Shown: piece by piece, positions 56,208-64,000 of the stretch
Layout of the letters: each line of letters begins with the position of its first letter
Numbering within the stretch: position 1 is the first letter of the stretch
Assembly: GCA_003667865.1 (NCBI GenBank)
Contig: CP033051.1
Coordinates: forward strand, 2,878,501 to 2,942,500
Length of the DNA stretch: 64,000 nt
Reading direction: 5' to 3'
Source: Rossellomorea marisflavi
GTDB taxonomy: Bacteria > Bacillota > Bacilli > Bacillales > Bacillaceae_B
The notes under the pieces: generated by a model
Told to the model about the DNA's origin: nothing
The model's database searches: none
What the model saw: the letters and a program-made list of their open reading frames with translations, nothing else
Program-made: the position numbers and the translations under genes

Positions 56208-56241
56208 AACTAAAGTCTAATGTGACTTTAGTTTTTTTTTG
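56208..56241 (+). terminator. Terminator after ylmG
   Basis: AACTAAAGTC pairs with GACTTTAGTT around a short loop and is followed by nine T residues. Confidence 0.88.
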
Positions 56242-56281
56242 AACGATATAATTGTAAGTGAATACTAAGGTAGGTGACAAC

Positions 56282-57055
56282 ATGTCCATTTATCAACATT
56301 TTAGAGAAGAAGAAAAAGAGTTTGTTGATGCTGTTCTTCAGTGGGTAGCATATGTTGAAAATAGTTATTCTCCTAAGTTAACAGATTTTTTAGACCCAAG
56401 ACAGCAATATATAATACGGTCAGTAATCGGAAATAGGGAAGACATTCAGTTGTCTTTTTTTCCTGACACAAATGATATGGAACGAAAACGAGCATTATTG
56501 TTTCCGCCATATTATCAACCAACTCCAGGTGACTTTCAAATTAAATTATTTGACATTCAGTACCCGAAGAAGTTCGTGACAATTCAGCATCCTCAAGTAC
56601 TAGGCTCTTTAATGTCATTAGGAGTAAAACGAGAAAAGACTGGAGACATCATACTTAATAAGGATCAAATTCAAATTATAGTTGCCGAGGAACTGTCCGA
56701 CTATTTTACGATGAACTTAACACATATTGGGAAAACATCAATAGAATTAATCCCAACACCGTTTGAGAATAGAATTATATCCGAAGAAGAATGGCAATCA
56801 AAGGTCTCTACTGCTAGTTCATTGAGGTTAGATGTAGTCCTCGGTGTCATCTATAATATTTCACGTCAGAAATCACAAGCCTTTATTAAAGCAGGCGTTG
56901 TGAAGGTAAACTGGAGAACTGTCGAAAATCCTTCTTACCAATTAGATGAAGGTGATGTTTTGTCAGCAAGAGGGCTCGGAAGAAGTAAACTCATCTCAAT
57001 TGAAGGCAAAACAAAAAAAGAAAAGGTCCGAGTTGAAGTAGGAGTATTAAAGTGA
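56282..57055 (+). CDS. ylmH: YlmH, S4-domain ribosome rescue factor
   Basis: The 257-residue protein has a novel N-terminal domain, a central region and a C-terminal S4 RNA-binding domain (about 182-240; LRLDVVLGVIYNISRQKSQAFI). B. subtilis YlmH (RqcP-like) binds the large ribosomal subunit in quality control of stalled chains. The ATG gives the exact B. subtilis length and has GGTGAC upstream. Confidence 0.92.
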   Translation: MSIYQHFREEEKEFVDAVLQWVAYVENSYSPKLTDFLDPRQQYIIRSVIGNREDIQLSFFPDTNDMERKRALLFPPYYQPTPGDFQIKLFDIQYPKKFVTIQHPQVLGSLMSLGVKREKTGDIILNKDQIQIIVAEELSDYFTMNLTHIGKTSIELIPTPFENRIISEEEWQSKVSTASSLRLDVVLGVIYNISRQKSQAFIKAGVVKVNWRTVENPSYQLDEGDVLSARGLGRSKLISIEGKTKKEKVRVEVGVLK

Positions 57056-57101
57056 ATCATGAAATAAGGATTTTATCATATTGAAAATATAAGACAACAA
57101 T

Positions 57102-57183
57102 TATCGAAAAATGTTTCTTTGACGAAAATAAAATAAGATTTTTGCAGGAATTTTAATACAACTGTCGAAAATTTAGGTATAAT
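57102..57183 (+). promoter_or_regulatory. divIVA upstream region with Spo0A-box-like motifs
   Basis: TGACGAA at 57120 and TGTCGAA at 57163 fit the 0A box TGNCGAA, and TATCGAA at 57102 has one mismatch. TATAAT at 57178 is a perfect -10 box, with only a weak -35 box (AATACA at 57155). The last 0A box lies between the -35 and -10 positions, which would fit repression by Spo0A. Confidence 0.4.
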
Positions 57184-57216
57184 AGGGATATACTAGCTTG
57201 TTTTGGAGGTGTCAGC

Positions 57217-57732
57217 ATGCCTTTAACGCCATTAGACATACATAATAAAGAATTTAGTCGTGGCTTTCGTGGTTATGATGAAGATGAGGTAAACGAATTT
57301 CTTGATCAAATTATTAAGGATTATGAAATTCTTATACGTGAGAAAAAAGAACTTGAAGAGCGTATAAATTCAATGAATGAACGATTAGGTCATTTTACGA
57401 ATATTGAAGAGACGTTAAATAAGTCGATTGTAATCGCTCAAGAAACAGGTGAAGAAATTAAGCGTAATGCAACAAAAGAATCAAAGCTTATTATAAAAGA
57501 AGCGGAAAAAAATGCAGATCGTATTGTTAATGAATCATTAGCAAAAGCACGAAAGATTGCTATGGAAATTGATGATTTGAAAAAGCAATCTAAAGTATTC
57601 CGCAATCGTTTTAAAATGCTTATTGAAGCACAGCTTGATTTATTAGATAATGATGATTGGGAGCATTTAATGGAGTATGCAGTTGACTCTACAGAACTAA
57701 ATTCTTTAAAAGATGACGATTCACAGTCTTGA
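57217..57732 (+). CDS. divIVA: Cell pole and septum protein DivIVA
   Basis: The 171-residue coiled-coil protein starts with the conserved MPLTPLDIHNKEFSRGFRGY, whose first loop inserts in curved membrane. It recruits MinJ/MinCD at septa and RacA at poles in sporulation. Heptads run from about residue 30 to 130. The ATG follows GGAGGTG. Confidence 0.96.
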   Translation: MPLTPLDIHNKEFSRGFRGYDEDEVNEFLDQIIKDYEILIREKKELEERINSMNERLGHFTNIEETLNKSIVIAQETGEEIKRNATKESKLIIKEAEKNADRIVNESLAKARKIAMEIDDLKKQSKVFRNRFKMLIEAQLDLLDNDDWEHLMEYAVDSTELNSLKDDDSQS

Positions 57733-57794
57733 CGAATGCTTTACTCTAATCATATAATTGTAAAACAATAAATGTTTATAATGAAATTACAAGC

Positions 57795-58037
57795 AATGAT
57801 AGGGACAGTACGTTTCTTCAATACCCTTTATCAGCGAGTCGGGAATGGTGAAAGCTCGGCAAAGGAGATAGAAGCGGAATATCACCCTTGAGCTTCAATT
57901 CCGAACCAGTTGTTGTAGGGATTGGCGTCTATTCACGTTACGAATAGCTAAGTGGAGAACAATCATTGTTCTTTATTAGGGTGGTACCGCGGGAAAGTCT
58001 TCTCGTCCCTTTTTGGGATGAGAAGACTTTTTTTATT
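57795..58037 (+). promoter_or_regulatory. T-box leader of ileS, isoleucine specifier ATC
   Basis: The conserved T-box AGGGTGGTACCGCG lies at 57978-57991. Stem I contains the AGGGACAGTA start, the loop GGTGAAAGC and a specifier loop with GAAT-ATC-ACC, the isoleucine codon at 57881-57883. The terminator (AGTCTTCTCGTCCC with GGGATGAGAAGACT and a T run, 57995-58034) is 170 bases before ileS. Uncharged tRNA(Ile) stabilises the antiterminator and turns on ileS. Confidence 0.95.
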
Positions 58038-58205
58038 GCTTCAATTTTTAATGTATTCATTGTTTTTTAATCTTCGCTCTTACACACAAACTTGAGAATG
58101 AGTTGAGAAGTATAAGAAACTACCCATTTGTTTTGTAAACGTGTTAAAACATTAAGTGTTTTGGACAGAATGGCAATAGGGAATTTATTAAGGAGGAAAA
58201 GGAAG

Positions 58206-60974
58206 ATGGAATATAAAGATACATTGTTAATGCCGAAAACGGAGTTTCCAATGCGTGGAAACTTACCAAAGCGTGAGCCTGAAATGCAGGCTAAATGGGA
58301 AGAAATGAGTATTTATAACAAAGTTCAAGAAAGAACACAAGGGCGTCCAATGTTTATTTTACATGATGGTCCCCCGTACGCAAATGGAAACATCCACATG
58401 GGGCATGCTCTAAACAAGATTCTAAAGGATTTTATTGTACGTTTTAAGTCAATGAGTGGCTATCATGCACCATATGTGCCAGGTTGGGATACTCACGGCT
58501 TACCTATTGAGCAAGCTCTAACAAATAAAGGTGTTAAGCGCAAGGAAATGACGGTCGCTGAATTCCGTAAGCTTTGTGAAGAATATGCATATGAGCAAAT
58601 CGACAATCAGCGTGAGCAATTTAAACAGCTTGGTGTACGTGGAGATTGGGAGAACCCTTATATCACATTAAAGCCTGAATATGAAGCACAACAAATTAAA
58701 GTGTTTGGTGAGATGGCGAAAAAGGGCTATATCTACAAAGGTCTGAAGCCTGTATATTGGTCTCCATCAAGTGAATCCGCTTTAGCTGAGGCTGAAATTG
58801 AGTACAAGGATAAGCGCTCAGCATCTATCTATGTTGGTTTCAAAGTAAAGGATGGAAAAGGAGTCCTTGAACAAGATACTCAAATTGTAATCTGGACAAC
58901 AACTCCATGGACAATTCCAGCAAACCAAGCAATCGCTGTAAATCGTGATCTAGAGTATGTTGTACTTGAAGTGAATGATAACAAATATGTTATTGCCAAG
59001 GATCTAGTAGAAGATGTGGCAAAAGTAGTGGAATGGGAGAATTACAACGTTGTCAAAACCATTATCGGTTCAGAGCTTGACCGTGTAGTTGCACAACACC
59101 CAATCTATGACCGTGATTCACTTGTAATTTTAGGAGATCATGTAACGACTGACTCTGGTACTGGATGTGTTCATACTGCTCCTGGTCATGGGGAAGATGA
59201 CTTCATTGTTGGGAAAGAGTATGACTTAGAAGTTTTCTGTCCTGTAAATGAAAAAGGTGTGTTTACATCTGAAGCAGTAGGATTTGAAGGGTTGTTCTAT
59301 GATGAGGCAAATAAGCCGATTACAGAAAAGCTAGAAGAAGTCGGTGCATTATTAAAGCTTAACTTTATTACACACTCTTACCCTCATGACTGGCGTACGA
59401 AGAAGCCAATTATCTTTAGAGCAACAGCACAATGGTTTGCATCTATTGATAAATTCCGTGATGATTTACTGAAAGCAGTAAAAGAAACAAAATGGGTACC
59501 GAGCTGGGGTGAAACTCGCTTATTCAATATGGTACGTGATCGTGGTGATTGGTGTATTTCAAGACAACGTGCCTGGGGGGTACCAATTCCGGTATTCTAT
59601 GCTGAGAACGGTGAAGAAATTATTACAGAAGAAACGATTGAACATGTCTCAAATATATTTAGAGAGAACGGTTCTAACATCTGGTTTGAGAAAACGGCTA
59701 AAGAACTTCTACCAGAAGGCTTTACACACCCAGGAAGCCCGAATGGAGAGTTCACAAAAGAACAAGATATCATGGATGTATGGTTTGATTCCGGTTCTTC
59801 TCATCAGTCCGTTCTCGAAGAGCGTGAAGACTTACAAAGGCCAGCTGACTTGTATTTAGAAGGTTCAGACCAATATCGTGGGTGGTTTAATTCTTCACTT
59901 ACCACTGGGGTTGCTGTAACGGGAAGTGCTCCATATAAAGGCGTACTTAGCCATGGCTTCGCACTAGATGGCGAAGGACGAAAAATGAGTAAATCATTAG
60001 GAAATGTTGTAGTACCTGATAAAGTTATTAAACAACTAGGTGCAGATATTCTTCGTCTTTGGGTAGCATCAGTAGATTACCAATCAGATGTAAGGGTTTC
60101 TGATGCGATTTTGAAGCAGGTTGCTGAGGTTTACCGTAAGATTCGCAACACATATCGTTTCCTTCTTGGGAACTTATCGGATTTTGATCCAAGTAAAGAT
60201 GCTATTTCATATGAGAATTTACGAGAAGTAGATCAATTCATGTTAGTTAAGTTAAATGATTTAACAAAGCATGTAACAGATGCATATGAACATTATGAAT
60301 TTGCAAGTATTTATCACGCGGTAAATAATTTCTGTACACTTGATCTAAGTTCTTTCTACTTAGACTTCGCGAAAGATGTATTATATATTGAAGCTGAAGA
60401 TCAATTCGAACGTCGTGCGATGCAGACGGTTTTATATGAGTGCTTAGTCTCTTTAGCAAAACTGATGTCACCAATTCTATCTCACACTGCTGATGAGGTT
60501 TGGGAGTACATTCCTGGAGTAGAAGGTGAAAGTGCTCAATTAACAGATATGCCTCTATATAAGGAACTTCCTAACAGCAAAGAGCTGAAAGAAAAATGGG
60601 AAAGCTTCCTACATTTACGAGATGATGTTCTAAAGGCTTTAGAAGAAGCAAGAAATGAAAAGGTAATCGGTAAATCATTAACGGCTAAAGTAACATTATT
60701 TGTAAATGAAAGCACGAAAAATCTTCTTTCTTCTATTAAAGAGGATCTTAAGCAACTATTTATTGTCTCATCCTTTGAATTAGGTGGTACAACAGAGCAG
60801 GCACCTGAAAATGCTTTAAGATTTGGTGACAATGCTATTGTTGTAGAAAAGGCATCTGGTGAGACCTGTGATCGTTGTTGGATTGTGACTCCAGAGGTTG
60901 GACATGATGAACAACATCCTACGTTATGTAAAAGATGTGCTGCAGTAGTAAAAGATCACTATTCTCATTTATAA
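58206..60974 (+). CDS. ileS: Isoleucyl-tRNA synthetase
   Basis: The 922-residue class I enzyme has HMGH at 64-67, KMSKS at 593-597, the CP1 editing domain (about 200-400) and the C-terminal zinc site with cysteines in CDRCW and CKRC. The ATG behind AAGGAGGAAAAG gives the B. subtilis length (921). The bacterial form with C-terminal zinc site is the usual mupirocin-sensitive type. Confidence 0.98.
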   Translation: MEYKDTLLMPKTEFPMRGNLPKREPEMQAKWEEMSIYNKVQERTQGRPMFILHDGPPYANGNIHMGHALNKILKDFIVRFKSMSGYHAPYVPGWDTHGLPIEQALTNKGVKRKEMTVAEFRKLCEEYAYEQIDNQREQFKQLGVRGDWENPYITLKPEYEAQQIKVFGEMAKKGYIYKGLKPVYWSPSSESALAEAEIEYKDKRSASIYVGFKVKDGKGVLEQDTQIVIWTTTPWTIPANQAIAVNRDLEYVVLEVNDNKYVIAKDLVEDVAKVVEWENYNVVKTIIGSELDRVVAQHPIYDRDSLVILGDHVTTDSGTGCVHTAPGHGEDDFIVGKEYDLEVFCPVNEKGVFTSEAVGFEGLFYDEANKPITEKLEEVGALLKLNFITHSYPHDWRTKKPIIFRATAQWFASIDKFRDDLLKAVKETKWVPSWGETRLFNMVRDRGDWCISRQRAWGVPIPVFYAENGEEIITEETIEHVSNIFRENGSNIWFEKTAKELLPEGFTHPGSPNGEFTKEQDIMDVWFDSGSSHQSVLEEREDLQRPADLYLEGSDQYRGWFNSSLTTGVAVTGSAPYKGVLSHGFALDGEGRKMSKSLGNVVVPDKVIKQLGADILRLWVASVDYQSDVRVSDAILKQVAEVYRKIRNTYRFLLGNLSDFDPSKDAISYENLREVDQFMLVKLNDLTKHVTDAYEHYEFASIYHAVNNFCTLDLSSFYLDFAKDVLYIEAEDQFERRAMQTVLYECLVSLAKLMSPILSHTADEVWEYIPGVEGESAQLTDMPLYKELPNSKELKEKWESFLHLRDDVLKALEEARNEKVIGKSLTAKVTLFVNESTKNLLSSIKEDLKQLFIVSSFELGGTTEQAPENALRFGDNAIVVEKASGETCDRCWIVTPEVGHDEQHPTLCKRCAAVVKDHYSHL

Positions 60975-60984
60975 TAATCAAATT

Positions 60985-61021
60985 GAAAGAAGCTCTAGAA
61001 AGTATAGAGCTTCTTTTTTTG
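60985..61021 (+). terminator. Terminator after ileS
   Basis: AGAAGCTCTA pairs with TAGAGCTTCT around a short loop and is followed by seven T residues. The next 200 bases are AT-rich with no gene. Confidence 0.9.
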
Positions 61022-61218
61022 TAAGGGACCTATTGTAAATACGTTAGCTGAAATTGCAGCGGTAATTACTTTGAAAGTAGAGAGGTTTTAATACAAGATA
61101 ATTAGGGAATTGTCATTAAGTGTATACTTACCATTCGTGTGTCAAACAACTAAATAGAGATACATACTTCAAAAAAGACATTACCATAAAACGTAATAAC
61201 ATTTCTAAATCTTACATC

Positions 61219-61248
61219 GAATGATTGGTGGACCTCTTTGTCATAATA
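61219..61248 (+). promoter_or_regulatory. Sigma-G promoter candidate for ylyA
   Basis: GAATG (61219-61223), eighteen bases, CATAATA (61242-61248) matches the sigma-G consensus GHATR and CATWMTA fully. B. subtilis ylyA is a sigma-G gene, which supports it. Its ribosome site starts six bases downstream, so the leader would be very short. Confidence 0.55.
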
Positions 61249-61268
61249 AGATTACTGGAGGGATTATA

Positions 61269-61544
61269 ATGGATGAACGTTATAACTCAATCGTCAGAGA
61301 TCTAAAAACTTCATTGCAAGAGCTAAAACGTAATCATTCAGCAAATGAATTGGTCCAGAAGCTAATAGAAGATGAAAAAGCTGATATTGAATATGCATTA
61401 CGAAAGGCAAAAGATCAAGAGTTTGGTCGGTGTGAAATCAGTGGTGAGTTCATACCTTTTGAAATACTTTCAAAAATGCCCACAGCTAAAACAATTCATG
61501 AACTTCAATCCTGGGTTACATTCGGTAAAAAAACTCTTCATTAG
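61269..61544 (+). CDS. ylyA: YlyA, degenerate DksA/TraR-like RNA polymerase-binding protein
   Basis: The 91-residue protein resembles the C-terminal part of DksA/TraR: GRCEISGEFIPFEILSKMPTA follows the zinc-finger GxCxxCGxxIPxxRL plan, but only one of the four cysteines remains. B. subtilis YlyA is a forespore protein that binds RNA polymerase and affects late spore genes. The ATG follows GGAGGGA. It lies between ileS and lspA as in B. subtilis. Confidence 0.82.
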   Translation: MDERYNSIVRDLKTSLQELKRNHSANELVQKLIEDEKADIEYALRKAKDQEFGRCEISGEFIPFEILSKMPTAKTIHELQSWVTFGKKTLH

Positions 61545-61645
61545 TCACTATATTTATGATTAAGCCTCCCATCAGAGTGTTCTTATAGGAAGAAGTATGC
61601 TAAAATGCTTAAGTAATCATTTTAGAGATGTGGAGGTTGCCTTCC

Positions 61646-62122
61646 GTGTATTATTTAATTTCTTTACTTATTATTGCTCTAGACCAATGGACAAAGTGGC
61701 TCATTGTTTCAAAAATGGATGAGGGACAGAGTATAAAGGTCATAGAGGAGTTACTGTATATTACATCACACCGTAATAGAGGAGCCGCATGGGGAATTTT
61801 AGAGGGCCAAATGTGGTTTTTCTACATTGTAACAGTGATCGTCGTAGTCGGTATTGTATATTACATGCAAAAACACGCTATAGGCAAACCACTATTTCAA
61901 ATAAGTCTAGCATTAATGCTAGGTGGAGCAATCGGTAACTTTATTGACCGAGTATTCCGTAAAGAAGTAGTCGATTTCATCAATACATATATTTTCTCGT
62001 ATAATTTTCCTATTTTCAATGTAGCGGATGCTGCTCTTTCTGTAGGAGTAGTACTATTATTAATATATATGTATCTTGATGAGCGAATGGCAAAAAAGGA
62101 GAAAATGAATGGAACAATTTGA
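61646..62122 (+). CDS. lspA: Lipoprotein signal peptidase
   Basis: The 158-residue membrane aspartic protease removes signal peptides from prolipoproteins. Four membrane segments and the two catalytic aspartates, 101 in GNFIDR and 128 in NVADAAL, are present. The GTG start nine bases from GGAGG aligns with B. subtilis; an ATG at 61628 lies before that site. It overlaps rluD by 14 bases. Confidence 0.95.
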   Translation: MYYLISLLIIALDQWTKWLIVSKMDEGQSIKVIEELLYITSHRNRGAAWGILEGQMWFFYIVTVIVVVGIVYYMQKHAIGKPLFQISLALMLGGAIGNFIDRVFRKEVVDFINTYIFSYNFPIFNVADAALSVGVVLLLIYMYLDERMAKKEKMNGTI

Positions 62123-63020
62123 GTATGACATACAAGAAACTCAACAAGGTGAAAGAATTGACAAAGTAATAAGTACTATTAATCCAGAGTGGTCCCGTAC
62201 TCAAGTACAACAATGGATAAAAGAGGGTAACGCATTAGTTAATGGAGAAAGAGTGAAAACAAATTACAAATGCTCAAATAACGATAAAATTGAGATAACG
62301 ATTCCAGACCCAACAGATCTTGATGTGGAACCGGAAGAAATGGACTTGGAAATTCCTTATGAAGATTCAGATGTGCTTGTAGTAAATAAGCCTCGGGGAA
62401 TGGTCGTACATCCAGCTCCTGGTCATCCATCAGGTACTCTAGTAAATGGTCTAATGGCGCACTGTAATGACCTCTCAGGAATAAATGGGGTACTAAGACC
62501 GGGTATCGTTCATCGAATCGATAAGGATACCTCTGGGTTATTAATGGTTGCAAAAAATGATCTTGCTCATGAAAAACTTGTGAATCAACTGGTTGAGAAA
62601 TCTGTAACAAGAAAATATACTGCAATTGTTCATGGTGTGATTGCCCACGATCATGGTACTATTGATGCACCAATTGGACGTGATCCAAAGGATCGTCAAA
62701 GCATGACCGTTGTTGATAATGGAAAGCACGCAGTAACTCATTTCCAAGTTCTAGACCGATATAAGGACTTTACATTAGTGGAATGTGAATTAGAAACAGG
62801 AAGAACTCATCAGATTCGTGTTCATATGAAATATATTGGTTATCCTCTTGCTGGCGATCCTAAATATGGACCAAGAAAGACACTTGATATTGATGGACAA
62901 GCTCTGCATGCTGGGGTCCTGGGATTTGTTCATCCTAGAACTGAGGAGTACCTTGAGTTTTCAGTAGATCTCCCAGAATATTTTAAGAAGCTAATTTCGC
63001 AATTTGAAAATAGTCGTTGA
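62109..63020 (+). CDS. RluA-family 23S rRNA pseudouridine synthase (YlyB)
   Basis: The 303-residue protein has an N-terminal S4 domain (about 15-75) and an RluD-like catalytic domain with aspartate 138 in HRIDKDTSG and the late [10 protein letters not shown]. It is likely to modify helix 69 of 23S rRNA (RluD type), inferred from the S4-RluD architecture. The ATG is inside lspA and follows AAAAAGGAG. It is B. subtilis YlyB. Confidence 0.93.
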   Translation: MEQFEYDIQETQQGERIDKVISTINPEWSRTQVQQWIKEGNALVNGERVKTNYKCSNNDKIEITIPDPTDLDVEPEEMDLEIPYEDSDVLVVNKPRGMVVHPAPGHPSGTLVNGLMAHCNDLSGINGVLRPGIVHRIDKDTSGLLMVAKNDLAHEKLVNQLVEKSVTRKYTAIVHGVIAHDHGTIDAPIGRDPKDRQSMTVVDNGKHAVTHFQVLDRYKDFTLVECELETGRTHQIRVHMKYIGYPLAGDPKYGPRKTLDIDGQALHAGVLGFVHPRTEEYLEFSVDLPEYFKKLISQFENSR

Positions 63021-63045
63021 CAAAATGAGACAAGAATTGTAACAT
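63017..63045 (+). promoter_or_regulatory. Sigma-A promoter candidate for the pyr operon
   Basis: TTGACA (63017-63022), seventeen bases, TAACAT (63040-63045). The -35 box is perfect and overlaps the rluD stop. Transcripts would begin 25 bases before the PyrR-binding element. Confidence 0.55.
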
Positions 63046-63075
63046 TAACTTAACCGAATAAGGAAACCTTTAATA

Positions 63076-63181
63076 CAGTCCCGTGAGGCTGAGAAGGAAC
63101 ACTGCACAATACTAGGTTAGGTGTGCAAATTTATACGATAAGTGTACCCTCTTGCTCAAATGCGGCTAGAGGGTTTTTTTT
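63076..63181 (+). promoter_or_regulatory. PyrR-dependent attenuator before pyrR
   Basis: CAGTCCCGTGAGGCTGAGAA (63076-63095) is the conserved PyrR-binding loop of the anti-antiterminator. The terminator ACCCTCT/AGAGGGT with a T run lies at 63146-63181. With UMP, PyrR binds the loop and favours termination; otherwise the antiterminator forms. Confidence 0.92.
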
Positions 63182-63210
63182 GTAAAAAAACTTAATGATG
63201 ATAAAAATAG

Positions 63211-63801
<591 letters not shown>

Positions 63802-63814
63802 ACCTTTTAAACGT

Positions 63815-63920
63815 GGTCCAGAGAGGCTAACAAAGGGTGGGAATATACAAGGGAACTCTCTAAGAGTCCTTAAAAGTACCCTCTTTGTGTCCGTTTGGCC
63901 ATAAATAGGGTACTTTTTTG
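63815..63920 (+). promoter_or_regulatory. Second PyrR-dependent attenuator, before pyrP
   Basis: GGTCCAGAGAGGCTAACAAA (63815-63834) is a near-perfect PyrR-binding loop. The terminator AAAAGTACCCT with AGGGTACTTTT and a T run ends at 63919, 21 bases before the permease start. The arrangement copies the pyrR-pyrP intergenic attenuator of B. subtilis. Confidence 0.93.
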
Positions 63921-63940
63921 ATAATAAAGGGGGAAACATG

Positions 63941-64000
63941 ATGAGCGATCGCAACGTAGAATTAGATGTAAGAGATATACCAAGTCCAGGAAAATGGCTA
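63941..64000 (+). CDS. pyrP: Uracil permease, N-terminal fragment
   Basis: Only the first 20 codons are inside the window (MSDRNVELDVRDIPSPGKWL). They resemble the start of Bacillus PyrP, a uracil/proton symporter of the NCS2 family, where LDVQD-like residues and a P-x-x-W precede the first membrane segment. Position after pyrR and a PyrR attenuator supports it. The second of two adjacent ATG codons is better spaced from the GGGGG ribosome site. Confidence 0.82.
   Translation, partial: MSDRNVELDVRDIPSPGKWL

Noticed and set aside
62239-62625. 128-codon minus-strand frame in the pseudouridine synthase gene
   Set aside because: It is a shadow of the plus-strand catalytic domain with no independent signals.

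Overview
The window is a contiguous stretch of chromosome from a low-GC, endospore-forming member of the Bacillaceae. Gene order follows, almost gene for gene, the Bacillus subtilis segment from ctaC to pyrR. The sporulation genes (spoVD, spoVE, spoIIGA-sigE-sigG, ylbJ, ylyA), the caa3 oxidase, bacillithiol synthesis (bshC) and a MurE with the DNPR motif of meso-diaminopimelate enzymes all fit this. I see no rRNA, tRNA, CRISPR array, prophage or insertion sequence.

Layout. 1-5.0 kb: end of ctaC, then ctaDEF, ctaG and a DUF420 membrane protein (caa3 cytochrome oxidase and its assembly). 5.0-8.3 kb: accessory genes, with a dispersed intergenic repeat, an Eis-like acetyltransferase behind a consensus-matching sigma-H promoter, an AI-2E-type membrane protein and a YugN protein. 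8.4-25.3 kb: the ylbB-ylbP region (CBS protein, CAP protein, YlbD/E/F/G, RsmD, CoaD, YlbJ, YlbK, YlbL, TmcAL, YlbN-RpmF, RsfA-like YlbO, YlbP) with several lineage-specific unknown genes between 10.5 and 16 kb. 25.4-28.7 kb: an inserted acyl-CoA carboxylase operon (biotin carboxylase, biotin carrier, carboxyltransferase) with a likely cre site. 28.9-32 kb: panE, a DUF3397 protein and bshC. 32-50 kb: the division and cell-wall cluster mraZ-rsmH-ftsL-pbpB, spoVD-murE-(MurF-like fragment)-mraY-murD-spoVE, divIB-ylxW-ylxX-sbp, ftsA-ftsZ. 50.2-53.2 kb: spoIIGA-sigE-sigG. 53.2-57.8 kb: ylmC to ylmH and divIVA. 57.8-63 kb: T-box-controlled ileS, ylyA, lspA, rluD. 63-64 kb: pyrR between two PyrR attenuators, then the first codons of a pyrP-like uracil permease.

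How it fits together. The core is the machinery for septum formation and peptidoglycan precursor synthesis, interleaved with the genes that turn vegetative division into sporulation. Promoter-like sequences read by eye match this: sigma-H-type sites before mraZ and ftsA, a spoIIG promoter with the unusual 22-bp spacer, and sigma-E, sigma-F and sigma-G type sites before spoVD, sigG and ylyA.

Main departures from the B. subtilis order: murG and murB are absent between spoVE and divIB; a stand-alone protein resembling only the N-terminal domain of MurF sits between murE and mraY; a carboxylase operon is inserted between ylbP and panE. Other points of interest are a four-hairpin RNA before rsmD (probably the ylbH leader), a possible attenuator before ylmD, a small cysteine-cluster protein facing ylbF, and an unexplained, possibly frameshifted remnant between ftsZ and spoIIGA. 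No wholly new multi-gene defence or metabolic system is evident. All promoter and RNA calls are by-eye motif matches.
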